DNA from: JACVRX01 sp963831385
Lineage (GTDB): Bacteria; Actinomycetota; Actinomycetes; Jiangellales; Jiangellaceae
DNA length: 64,000 nt
Direction: 5' to 3'
Assembly: GCA_963831385.1 (NCBI GenBank)
Contig: CAWHPW010000013.1
Span: 186,001-250,000 of the forward strand
Shown piece by piece: positions 17,622 through 28,646 of the stretch. Under the pieces are notes generated by a model that was not told the DNA's origin, did not search any database, and was given only the letters and a program-made list of their open reading frames with translations. Made by a program: the position numbers and the translations under genes. The first letter of the stretch is position 1; each line of letters starts with the position of its first letter.

Positions 17622-18834
17622 TGAGTCAGCACCGTCGAGACCGCCATCGACATCCGTCCCTTCCACGTCGACATTCCGGATGAGGCTCTGGAGGACCTCC
17701 GTCGACGCATCGCGGCCACGAACTGGCCCGAGAAGGAGACCGTCGCGGATCAATCCCAAGGCGTGCCGCTCGCCATGATCCAGAAGCTCGCGCGCTACTG
17801 GATGACGGACTACGACTGGCGCACGTGCGAGGCGAAGCTGAACGCCCTACCGCAGTTCATCACCGAGATCGACGGGCTCGACATTCACTTCATCCACGTT
17901 CGTTCGCAGCATGAAGACGCGTTGCCGCTCATCGTCAATCACGGATGGCCGGGCTCGATCATCGAGCAGCTGAAGATCATCGATCGACTGACCGATCCCA
18001 CGGCGCACGGCGCGAGCGCAGCGGACGCGTTCCATGTGGTGATTCCGTCGATGCCGGGCTACGGGTTCTCGGGCAAGCCGACGAGCACCGGTTGGGGCCC
18101 CGAGCGCATGGGCCGAGCCTGGGCAGAACTGATGAAGCGCCTCGGCTACAGCCGCTACGTCGCCCAAGGCGGCGACTGGGGTGCGTTCGTCGTCGACCAG
18201 ATGGGCTTGCAGGCACCTGCGGGATTGCTCGCCATCCACACCAACATGCCTGCCACCGTTCCAGCTGACGTCGACAAGGCTCTCCAGGCCGGCGACCCGC
18301 CGCCATCCGGTCTCTCAGCTGAGGAACGACGCGCCTACGAGCAGCTGGTCAGAACGTTCAAGCAAGTCGAGTACGCCAGGTATGATGGCGGCGCGCCCGC
18401 AGACCTTGTACGGCATCGCGGATTCACCCGTCGGCCTGGCCGCCTGGCTTCTCGACCACAACGATGCCGACGGCCAGCCGGCCGCGGCGGTCGTCTCTGC
18501 TCTGGACCGGACCACGAGCGCCACGGGCGAACTGACGCGTGACGAGATCCTCGACAACATCACGCTCTATTGGCTGACGAACACGGGGGTCTCTGCGTCT
18601 CGCCTCTATTGGGAATACAAGGGTGGCTTCTTCAACGCCAAGGGCGTCTCCATCCCCGTTGCCGTGACCGTCTTTCCCGGCGAGCAGTATCAAGCGCCGC
18701 GCAGCTGGGCGGAGCAGGCCTACCCCAACCTCATCTACTTCAACGAGGTCGACAGGGGCGGCCACTTCGCCGCCTGGGAGCAGCCGCAGCTGTTCTCCGA
18801 AGAGGTCCGGGCGGCGTTCCGGTCACTGCGCTAG
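17622..18834 (+). pseudogene. Second epoxide hydrolase, two frameshifts
   Basis: A paralogue of the preceding gene. After ATG 17622 the frame is broken almost at once (about 17628); the homology (AIDIRPFHVDIPDEALEDLR) continues one base off. It runs through HGWPGS and the normal nucleophile motif GGDWGA to about 18382, where an extra A shifts it again before RPQTLYGIADSPVGLA and the final His motif GGHFAAWEQPQ. The inverted copy at 13895-14483 lacks that A, which shows the ancestral frame. Without the two indels it would be a normal enzyme of about 400 residues. Confidence 0.85.
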
Positions 18835-18935
18835 CCGGAGCGAGGGGACGGGCGCCGGTCACAACCTGCCGCACGAAGCACTCGGGCCTTCGCCGAGGCC
18901 GTCGTCGAGGTTGACAGCTACGCGAGGAGCGACCG

Positions 18936-19988
18936 ATGGACCAGGACCCAAGCGGCTGGAAGACGCTCCTGACCAGAGCCAACCAGCTCGTCCGCTCCGC
19001 CACCCACCCCGCGGCCCAGTTGCCCGTTGAAGGTCACCTGCCTGGGTTCGACGGCGCGACCGGGTGGCTCAACTCGCCAGCCACTGACCGCCGCCGACCT
19101 GCGCGGCCGGGTCGTGCTGGTCGACTTCTGGACCTACACCTGCATCAACTGGCTGCGCACCCTGCCCTATGTCCGCGCCTGGGCCGAGAAGTACCGGGAC
19201 CACGGCCTGGTCGTGATCGGCGTCCACACCCCCGAGTTCGACTTCGAGCACGACCTCGACAACGTCCGCCGAGCCGTCAAGGACCTGGGGGTCGACTACC
19301 CGGTCGCGGTCGACAACGACTACGCAATCTGGAGCGCCTTCGACAACCACTACTGGCCGGCGCTGTACTTCGTCGACGCCCAAGGCCAGATCCGCCACCA
19401 CCGCTTCGGCGAGGGCGACTACGAGATGTCCGAGATGGTCCTGCAGCAGCTGCTGACCGAGGCCGGCGGCGGCGGCATCGACCAGGACCTGGTCTCGGTC
19501 GATCCCCTGGGGTGGAGGTGGCCGCCGACTGGGCCAGCTTGCGGTCGCCCGAGAACTACCTCGGCTATGAGCGCACCGACAACTTCGTCTCGCCCAATGG
19601 TTCCATCTTGGAGACGAGCTACGCCTATGCCGCCCCCACACGGTTGGGACTCAACCACTGGGCCCTCTCGGGCGACTGGACCGTCAAGCGACCGGCCATC
19701 GTGCTCAACCAGGCCGGTGGGCGGATCCTCTATCGCTTCCAGGCTCGCGACCTGCACCTGGTCATGGCCCCGACCACGCCCGGGGGTCCCATCCGGTTCC
19801 GGGTGGGCCTCGACGAGCAGGCCCCGGGCGCCGCCCACGGCGCCGATGTGGACGACCAGGGCAACGGCACCCTCACCGACCCGCGGCTGTACCAGCTAAT
19901 CCGCCAGCCCGGCCCCATCAGCGACCACACCTTCGAGATCACCTTCCTGGATCCTGGCGTCCAGGCCTTCGCCTTCACTTTCGGCTAG
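18936..19988 (+). pseudogene. Redoxin (TlpA/DipZ-like) protein, two frameshifts
   Basis: A thioredoxin-fold protein of about 350 residues. After VRSATHPAAQLPVEGHLPGF the frame shifts near 19070-19085. The redoxin core then reads VVLVDFWTYTCINWLRTLPY, VVIGVHTPEFDFE and FDNHYWPALYFVDAQGQIRH. A second shift at about 19500-19512 leads to the C-terminal domain (SPENYLGYERTDNF to the end). The active site is CINW, a single cysteine; I recall the same in this subfamily, so it is not necessarily a defect. ATG 18936 follows GAGGAGCG. It lies 19 bp before the molybdoenzyme and may be its redox partner. Confidence 0.75.
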
Positions 19989-20007
19989 ACGACAAGGAGT
20001 CGGAACG

Positions 20008-20604
20008 ATGAGCACGGTGTCGCGCGGGTTCCGGGGGCGGCGGCGGCCCGCGCTCGAGCTGCCGCCGGGCCAATACCTGGTCGAGGACTTCCCGGTCCTG
20101 TCGGCCGGACCAACCCCCAGCATCGACCTACAGGACTGGGAACTCACCATCACCAGCGAGACCGGGGACTCCCGGCGCTGGGACTGGGACGGCTTCCGCG
20201 CCCTGCCCAGCGAGCCGGTCACCGTCGACCTCCACTGCGTCACCCACTGGTCCAAGCTCGGGACCAACTGGGAGGGAGTATCGCTGGACACCCTGCTCGA
20301 CGGCCTGGACACCAGCGCCGGCTTCGCGCTGGTCTCTTCCTACGGCGGCTACACGACCAACCTGCCGCTGGAGGACCTGCTCGACCACAGGGCCTGGATC
20401 GCGTTCGGCTACCACGGCCAGGAGCTGGAACCCGAGCATGGTGGCCCGGCGCGGCTGCTGGTGCCCCATCTGTATCTGTGGAAGAGCGCCAAGTGGGTCC
20501 GTGGGATCCAGCTGCTGGACCAGGACGAGCCGGGCTTCTGGGAGAGCCTCGGCTACCACAACTACGGCGACCCCTGGCAGGAACAGCGGTACTGGGGCGA
20601 CTGA
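20008..20604 (+). CDS. Sulfite-oxidase-like molybdopterin oxidoreductase
   Basis: A 198-residue protein with the sulfite oxidase/YedY molybdopterin fold. Cys77 in LHCVTHW is the expected ligand to molybdenum, and SSYGGYTTNLPLEDLL, YHGQELEPEHGGPARLLVPH and KSAKWVRGI are family pocket motifs. It has no signal peptide and no dimerisation domain, so it is likely a cytosolic short form. The frame is intact. It is followed 14 bp later by a DUF6510 gene, a partner I know beside such enzymes in actinobacteria, and preceded by a redoxin. The substrate is unknown; a ferredoxin reductase often found in this locus is absent. Confidence 0.86.
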   Translation: MSTVSRGFRGRRRPALELPPGQYLVEDFPVLSAGPTPSIDLQDWELTITSETGDSRRWDWDGFRALPSEPVTVDLHCVTHWSKLGTNWEGVSLDTLLDGLDTSAGFALVSSYGGYTTNLPLEDLLDHRAWIAFGYHGQELEPEHGGPARLLVPHLYLWKSAKWVRGIQLLDQDEPGFWESLGYHNYGDPWQEQRYWGD

Positions 20605-20618
20605 GGACGGATGCGGCC

Positions 20619-20897
20619 ATGACCAGCGCGAACCTATGGACCGACGGCAACGCCCTCGCCGGCCCCCTTCAGGACCTGTTCCGGGTCGATGTCACCACCG
20701 CCATCGGGCGCTGCGCGGGGTGTGGCCGCACGGCACCGATGGCCGAGGTCCGGGTGTTTTACCACGCCCCCGGGGTGGTCGCCCGCTGCCCGGTGTGCGA
20801 TCAGGTCCTGCTGCGGCTGGTCCGTGGCCCCGGCCGCGCCTGGCTGGACCTGCGCGGCCTCACCCACCTGCAGCTCCCCGTACCCGAGACAACCTGA
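20619..20897 (+). CDS. DUF6510-family zinc-ribbon-like protein
   Basis: A 92-residue protein with two CxxC pairs (GRCAGCGR and ARCPVCDQV), likely to bind zinc or another metal. A short helix and a beta hairpin (MAEVRVFYHAPGVVARC) surround them. Size and cysteine pattern fit DUF6510. It directly follows the molybdopterin oxidoreductase and is probably co-transcribed, so it may act as an accessory or electron-transfer factor; the role is inferred from context only. Confidence 0.75.
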   Translation: MTSANLWTDGNALAGPLQDLFRVDVTTAIGRCAGCGRTAPMAEVRVFYHAPGVVARCPVCDQVLLRLVRGPGRAWLDLRGLTHLQLPVPETT

Positions 20898-20910
20898 GCC
20901 ATCCGGGTCG

Positions 20911-21270
20911 ATGGTTCCTCGCACAGAGCTGTTTCCCCCGATGCCGCTGGACGAATGGCGCGACACCAAGGCCACGTTGCACCGGTTCTGCCAGGGCGTG
21001 GGCAAGCTCCGCCTGGCCGCCAGCGTGCGGCGCAACCACTGGTGGAACGTGCCGTTCCACCTCACCGGTCGCGGCACCACCACCCGGCCCATGGGCCAGA
21101 TCGACGGCAGCCCGATCTTCTGTATCGACTTCGACTTCGTCGACCACCAGCTGCGTATCCATACCCTGGGCGGCCGGGCGGCGACCGTCCCACTCCAGGA
21201 CCAGTCGGTCGCCTCCTTCCACGACCAGACCCTCGCCGCGCTGGCCAGCCTCGGGACAATTTCGGGGAAT
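20911..21270 (+). pseudogene. DUF5996 protein, 5' fragment
   Basis: From ATG 20911 the sequence reads MPLDEWRDTKATLHRFCQ, NHWWNVPFHLTGRG and FCIDFDFVDHQL, the conserved first third of DUF5996 proteins (usually about 300 residues). After LAALASLG at about 21260 the resemblance stops, and the frame runs into unrelated sequence before the VLRF1 gene. It is a truncated gene of unknown function. Confidence 0.6.
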
Positions 21271-21349
21271 GCGCGGCGCCTTGCCATTTCAGGGCCGAAC
21301 AGGCCAGGGCCGGCAGCCTATCGAGGGGCGGCGGACGGTGATCGCTTCG

Positions 21350-22486
21350 ATGGAGTTGGTTCGGGAGCTGGCGGTCCTGCAACCAGGTAGCGCGGTGCTC
21401 AGTGTGTACCTGCGCAGGGATCCGCGGGACCCGGCGAACATGGCTGCCACGCCGGGATGGCTGGTCGAGTTGCGCAACGGTCTGCGGGAGGTGGTCGACG
21501 CGGCGGGCGAAGATGCGTCGCGCGGACGGCGGCTGGCCCTGCGGGAGTTGTGCGGCCGGGTCGAGGATGAGGTGCTTGCGCTCGAGCCTAGTGAGCGGGG
21601 TCGGGGGCTGGCCTGGTTCCTGACCTCAGACGGAGCCTTGAACCGCCGGTTCACGCTGCAGTTGCCGCCCCGCGCGACGCTCGTGCGCTGGGATGAACGT
21701 CCTTTCGTCTCGCCACTTGTCGATGTCGTCGGCCGCGGTCGTCCAACTGGGCTGGTGCTGGTAGGTGCTGAGGCGGTCCGGCTGTTGCACTGGCAGGCTG
21801 GCCGGGTAGAGCAGCCGGAGCAGTCGCTCTACGAGCTTGAGCTGGGGCAATGGCGCGACTGCGACGCATACGTCGGACATCCGGGCCGTTCACCGGCCGG
21901 CATGCATGTTGCGACCTTCGATCAGCGGATCGACGAGTGGCGGCAACGGTTCCTGGGCGAGGCCGCTATCGCCACGGGGCGGCAGGTAACCGAGCTCGGC
22001 TGGTATCGGGTGCTCTTGGCGGTGACAGGCGGGTCACGGACGTCTTCGCTGGCCAGTTGACGGAATCTGTGCGCGAGAGGATCGTCGCCGTCGTCGCCGC
22101 CAACTTGCTGTGGGAACAGCCGGCAGCGGTCGCCGCCGCCTCGAGAACGCGTTGGAGGAGGGCTGGCGTCGGGACGTCCACGCTCTTGTCGACGGCGCGG
22201 TTCAAGCCGCATCCGAAGGTGGTACAGGGCGCTCGGCTGGGCGGAGGTGCTCGACAGTCTGGTGCAACACCGCGTCGAGCATCTCGTGTTCGCTACCGAC
22301 GCCGCGCCGGAACCCGAGGCGCTGCCGCCGCACATCCGGGAGGCGTTGGGTCGGCCCTCCGCCGGGATGCTTGTCGAGCGCGCGGTCGAGCAGGCGGTGG
22401 CCTCGGGCGCCGATGTCACAGCCGCGCCCGACGATGTCGGACCGTTGCTCCAGGCCGGCGGGGTGGTCGCGACCCTCCGGTATTGA
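21350..22486 (+). pseudogene. VLRF1 (Vms1/eRF1-like) protein, frameshifted
   Basis: A bacterial relative of the Vms1/eRF1 release-factor group (VLRF1 or baeRF family), whose eukaryotic members free peptides from stalled ribosomes. The N-terminal part (VLQPGSAVLSVYLRRDPRDP) and the central domain (GLVLVGAEAVRLLHWQAGRV, later TFDQRIDEWRQRFLGEAA) are in one frame to about 22025. The C-terminal eRF1-like domain continues in three steps (RVTDVFAGQLTESV; RLENALEEGWRRDV; YRALGWAEVLDSLVQHRVEH) and ends SGADVTAAPDDVGPLLQAGG with a normal stop. Breaks are near 22025, 22130 and 22220. The normal length would be about 380 residues. Confidence 0.65.
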
Positions 22487-22527
22487 GCGCCCTCGACGAC
22501 AGCGGCTGCCGTTCCTTGACGTGGGCC

Positions 22528-23532
22528 TTACGTAGTGGAGACGCCGAGGATGCTGCGGGCTTCGCGGATCATCTGGTGGGTGAAACCCCATTCGTTGTCG
22601 TACCAGACCATCACCTTGACCAGCGTGCCGTCCACCACCCGCGTCAGTTCGAGATCGACGATCGCGGCACGCGGATCGCCCACGATGTCGGCGGACACCA
22701 GCGGATCCTCCGACACGCCGAGGATGCCCTGGTAGCGAATGGCGGCGGCCTCCTGCCGGAACGCTTCGTTGACCTCTTCGACCGTGGTCGCCCGGGCGGC
22801 GACGAACACGATGTCGGCGACCGATCCCACCGGGATGGGTGCACGCACTGCGATCCCGTCGAACCTGCCTGCCAGTTCCGGTACGGCCCGGGTGGTGGCT
22901 CGTGCCGCCCCGGTAGAGGTGGGCACCAAGTTGGCCGCTCCGGCTCGACCACGCCGGAAGCTCTTGCTGGGGCCGTCCACGAGGCGCTGGCCGGCGGTGT
23001 ACGCGTGCACGGTGGTCATCACCGCTCGCTCTACCCCGATCAAGCGGTGGGCGATCTCCATAACAGGGGTGATGCAGTTGGTTGTGCAACTGGCGCAGGA
23101 GATGATCTGCGGCTCACCGTCGGGGCGGTTCACGCCGTGCACCACAGTGGGAATGGTCTCCGACGTCGTGGGTGCGGAGAGGATCACGTAGGACGCCCCG
23201 GCCTGCAGGTGTTTCTTCAGGCCCTCCTCGCTGGTGATGACACCGGTGCACTCCAGCACCAGGTCGATCCCCAGGTCAGCCCACGGCAGGTTCGCCGGGT
23301 CAGGCTCGGCGAACGTCGAAATCCGCTTGCCATCGATCAGCAGCGCGCCGGCTTCGGCGCTGACCTCGCGCGGGTAGCGCCCGTAGACGGTGTCGTACTT
23401 GATCAGGTAGGCCAAGTTGTCTACGTCGGCGATGTCGTTGACGGCCACGAGGTCGAGCCCGTCGGCGTCCAACAGGATCTTCAGCGCGGCTCGGCCGATT
23501 CTGCCGAGTCCGTTAATGGCCACGGTCGGCAT
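22528..23532 (-). CDS. gap: Type I glyceraldehyde-3-phosphate dehydrogenase
   Basis: A 334-residue GAPDH converting glyceraldehyde-3-phosphate to 1,3-bisphosphoglycerate. The Rossmann motif is INGLGRIGR, the catalytic Cys149 is in SCASCTTNC, and the base His is in TTVHAYTAGQ. The substrate loop holds STGAARAT, and the C-terminus is complete (WYDNEWGFTHQMI). It begins one base after the acnA stop on the same strand, so the two form an operon. This is an unusual pairing, since gap normally lies with pgk-tpi. It may be a second gap gene outside the main glycolysis cluster. Confidence 0.93.
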   Translation of the reverse strand: MPTVAINGLGRIGRAALKILLDADGLDLVAVNDIADVDNLAYLIKYDTVYGRYPREVSAEAGALLIDGKRISTFAEPDPANLPWADLGIDLVLECTGVITSEEGLKKHLQAGASYVILSAPTTSETIPTVVHGVNRPDGEPQIISCASCTTNCITPVMEIAHRLIGVERAVMTTVHAYTAGQRLVDGPSKSFRRGRAGAANLVPTSTGAARATTRAVPELAGRFDGIAVRAPIPVGSVADIVFVAARATTVEEVNEAFRQEAAAIRYQGILGVSEDPLVSADIVGDPRAAIVDLELTRVVDGTLVKVMVWYDNEWGFTHQMIREARSILGVSTT

Positions 23533-23533
23533 C

Positions 23534-26344
<2,811 letters not shown>

Positions 26345-26405
26345 GATTGCCTCCGGTGATCGCTGCCGTGCAGGCCGAGCCGACGCTCGCTCCCAGGGTG
26401 CCAGG

Positions 26406-26780
26406 TCAGGCAGGCGAGTTTTCGGCGCGGTTTAGCCAGTGGGCGAGGACGGCCGCCTGGCTGTGTTCGAGGTCCTTCGTGGCCGTGAGCAAGGTCATCC
26501 GGTCCTGCCCAGCGCGTTCGCGTAGCCACCGGACGGCCTGCTCCCGGGCCGGCTCCCGCAACTCGACAAGGTAGCGGCGGCGAAACTCGGCGTAGCGGTC
26601 GGGCTCGTGTCCGTACCAGCGGCGAAGCTCGGTGGACGGTGCGACGTCACGAATCCACTCATCGAGGCGGGCGTCCTCCTTGCGCATGCCCCGGGGCCAG
26701 ATGCGGTCCACGAGAATCCGCAGGCCGTCGTCAGGTAACGCGTCGTCATAGATCCTTCGGTACTTGACGTGCTCGCCCAT
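26406..26780 (-). CDS. DUF488-family protein
   Basis: A 124-residue DUF488 protein. Conserved stretches are RIYDDALPDDGLRILVDRIW, PRGMRKEDARLDEW, LRRWYGHEPDRYAEFRRRY and the C-terminal TLLTATKDLEHSQAAVLA. These are typical of the uncharacterised bacterial family, and no catalytic role is firmly known. ATG 26780 follows GAGGAGACG. A longer frame to 26951 has no family resemblance upstream. It precedes acnA on the same strand by 61 bp and could be part of its transcript. Confidence 0.85.
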   Translation of the reverse strand: MGEHVKYRRIYDDALPDDGLRILVDRIWPRGMRKEDARLDEWIRDVAPSTELRRWYGHEPDRYAEFRRRYLVELREPAREQAVRWLRERAGQDRMTLLTATKDLEHSQAAVLAHWLNRAENSPA

Positions 26781-27125
26781 CGTCTCCTCTCTGAGCATCC
26801 GAGGTGAATGGATATCCCAAGGGTCGTCGAGCTTCGGCGGAACCAGGCCGAATATCGATCCCACTCTCCACCCTGCCATGACACGACAAGCCAAGCGACA
26901 AGCCAGGGCGTACCCAAAGCCCATGAAACTGGCGGGGACGTGATGACGCACTCACCGCAACAATGCCGTGACGCGTGTCGGACCGCGCTCGGCGCGCTCT
27001 GTGTCGCCGGCCCGCAGAACCGGTGCTTAGCTTCGTGGTGCCTGCGCGCGAGACGAGCCCTCCAGCCAGCAGCGAACTCCCTCGCAGACACCGAGGAGGA
27101 CATCGCGACCCTCGGTGGCCGGGGA
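26781..27125. other. Gene-poor stretch
   Basis: No frame with family resemblance was found. A Cys-containing frame starting at an ATG at 26943 (HSPQQCRDAC) was considered as a copper-storage-like fragment, but the cysteine spacing does not fit. Confidence 0.35.
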
Positions 27126-27129
27126 CCTC

Positions 27130-27570
27130 GATCAGCATGTGCTGCACGTCCTTGCGCGACCTTGCCGACGGCGTCGGCCCCAGCCTCCGGCTCAGTCGCG
27201 CAGGGTCGCCGATGTGCGTCGGCAGCGACGCCCACATGATGAGCGAGCTGGGGGAAGCCCGAGCGATTGAACTCGACGGAAGGCTCGTGTTCGGCCGGCG
27301 CGGCCACTTCCCCGTACCGGAGATCGCTGCCGCGCTGACCGCGAGCCGCGCAGACTCAATCGGCCGCGGATGCCGGCCGAGTTTCCGCAGGTAAACTCGC
27401 CGACCTCGTGACGGTCCGGCTTGACTCACCGCGGGCAACGCGGGCGCCCGCTCGGGCGACGCCCTCGCCCACGCGATCTCCGCCGCCTCGGCAGCCGATG
27501 TGGTCACCGTCATCGTCGGTGGCCAAACGGTCGTCGGCGACAGCCGGCACCGAACTGTCACACCGAGATT
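27130..27570 (+). pseudogene. Formimidoylglutamate deiminase-like fragment
   Basis: The C-terminal third of an amidohydrolase is readable over several frames: TSLRDLADGVGPSLRLSRAG, VGSDAHMMSELGEARAIELD, then KLADLVTVRLDSPR and finally AASAADVVTVIVGGQTVVGD. The order and the metal Asp in GSDAH match HutF-type formimidoylglutamate deiminases of histidine breakdown. The N-terminal two thirds with the first metal histidines are absent and at least two frameshifts are present. It is a dead remnant; no other hut gene is in the window. Confidence 0.55.
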
Positions 27571-27680
27571 GGGACCGGACTCGAGGCGCGCCGGCCAACT
27601 GTCGCCGGGTGGAAACGGCCCTCGGCGGTCCGGCGGTAAAGCGCGTGCACGACACTTTCCTTGCATTGCCCTGTCGGTAC

Positions 27681-27869
27681 TCATTGGGGTCGTTGGCTGG
27701 GCCGTTGCTGGTGCCAGTTCCGGATGGTTGCTGCCCGCCAGACCGGCGCGCCGGACAGGGTGTAGTCGGCCGGGGGCATCTGTCGGCGGGACAGATAGGA
27801 CCGCACGGTTGAGGGTGCCACGCCGAGGTATGCGGCGACCGCGGCGACGTCCCAGAGCTCCTCGGCCAT
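27681..27869 (-). CDS. Small excisionase/MerR-type HTH protein
   Basis: A 62-residue DNA-binding protein. ELWDVAAVAAYLGVAPSTVR is a winged HTH start of the excisionase/AlpA/MerR-like type, followed by SYLSRRQMP and a wing ending in AATIRNWHQQR. Such small proteins act as excisionases or as repressors of short operons. It is divergent from a hypothetical gene, and two overlapping palindromes lie in the 60 bases between them. No integrase or attachment site is visible nearby, so a repressor role is more likely here. Confidence 0.68.
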   Translation of the reverse strand: MAEELWDVAAVAAYLGVAPSTVRSYLSRRQMPPADYTLSGAPVWRAATIRNWHQQRPSQRPQ

Positions 27870-27887
27870 GGAGGCGGAAGCCTACGA

Positions 27888-27919
27888 TACAGCCTTTCGC
27901 TGTACAGCGCTTAGCTGTA
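27888..27919. promoter_or_regulatory. Overlapping double palindrome, likely operator
   Basis: TACAGC-CTTTC-GCTGTA (27888-27904) and TACAGC-GCTTA-GCTGTA (27903-27919) share two bases and repeat at a 15-bp step. The shared GCTGTACAGC is itself a perfect palindrome. The element lies in the divergent region between the small HTH gene and the hypothetical gene at 27931. This is the arrangement of cooperative repressor dimers; the identity of the binding protein is inferred. Confidence 0.7.
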
Positions 27920-27930
27920 TTCTGAGGAGT

Positions 27931-28209
27931 GTGGGGAGACGAGCGTACGCAGCCTGGTTTTGCACCGAGCATCCCCGTGGAATCGTCGTGGCCGGACATG
28001 CTGATGACTCCGACCATCGGGTGTCGACCCCGGGTTGGCTCGCTGAGGGCTGGCGAATGCGGATCAGCACCGATCTCGACGACGTGGACGCATCCCTCAG
28101 CGACCGTGGCTGGCGGCGCACCACCGACTGGGAACCAGTCAGCTCCGGCTACCTCGCAGCCGTCGTGCAGATCGGTGCCCGGAGCAACCCGGCTGCCGAC
28201 GCCCGGTAA
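27931..28209 (+). CDS. Hypothetical protein beside the double palindrome
   Basis: A protein of about 92 residues from GTG 27931 (GRRAYAAWFCTEHPRGIVVA, ISTDLDDVDASLSDRGWRRT, SSGYLAAVVQIGA). Acidic and aromatic residues are spread as in a folded soluble protein, but I recognise no family. A competing frame from GTG 27929 is Pro/Ser rich and less likely. The start lies only 12 bases past the double palindrome, so a bound repressor would cover its promoter or start. Confidence 0.4.
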   Translation: MGRRAYAAWFCTEHPRGIVVAGHADDSDHRVSTPGWLAEGWRMRISTDLDDVDASLSDRGWRRTTDWEPVSSGYLAAVVQIGARSNPAADAR

Positions 28210-28509
28210 GCCACGCTCCGGCCGTGCCCGCGTCAGCGGGCTCGGCCAAGCCGAGTTCCCTTCACGCACGTGGCACCGCATGGGCCCAGGGCACGCCACT
28301 GGTGGCCACACAGGCTGCTGGGTCGCCTGGTGAGGTGCCACGGGAGGCCCGGGGTCCTGATTCGCGGGCGGTGTTGGCTCAATGGCCGCGTGACTGCCTG
28401 TACTGACCCTGTCGTTCATGCAGGCCGTGTGCAGCTCACTGCTCAAGGGGTGTTGGCGCCTCGGGACACGCATGGACGTGTTCGGTCCATATCTGGTCCG
28501 CGTGCTGAC
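28210..28509. other. Gene-poor stretch
   Basis: About 300 bases with no recognisable frame, repeat or RNA. It separates the hypothetical gene from the back-to-back fragments that meet at about 28646. Confidence 0.35.
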
Positions 28510-28646
28510 TCAGAACCTCATTTCTTCGATGCTCCACCGTCCGAAGAACAGCCGATGGTGCCCGCCGGCGGCAGAAAGGATTTCAACGACCTTGGCGCGT
28601 TCGTCGTCATTGCTGACCGGCACGTAGATCACGTGGTGCCCGTTTG
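28510..28646 (-). pseudogene. C-terminal fragment of an unnamed protein
   Basis: On the complement a short frame reads NGHHVIYVPVSNDDERAKVV, then SAAGGHHRLFFGRWSIEEM and a stop at 28510. It looks like the end of a small actinobacterial protein of the general-stress type that I cannot name. Its upstream part is missing exactly where the zwf fragment begins on the other strand, so a breakpoint lies at about 28646. Confidence 0.4.

Noticed and set aside
26943..27240. Copper-storage (four-helix Cys) fragment
   Set aside because: Only a few cysteines and the spacing does not match the family.
27681..27919. Prophage or integrative element with excisionase
   Set aside because: No integrase, no attachment repeats and no phage genes nearby; the small HTH gene alone is not enough.
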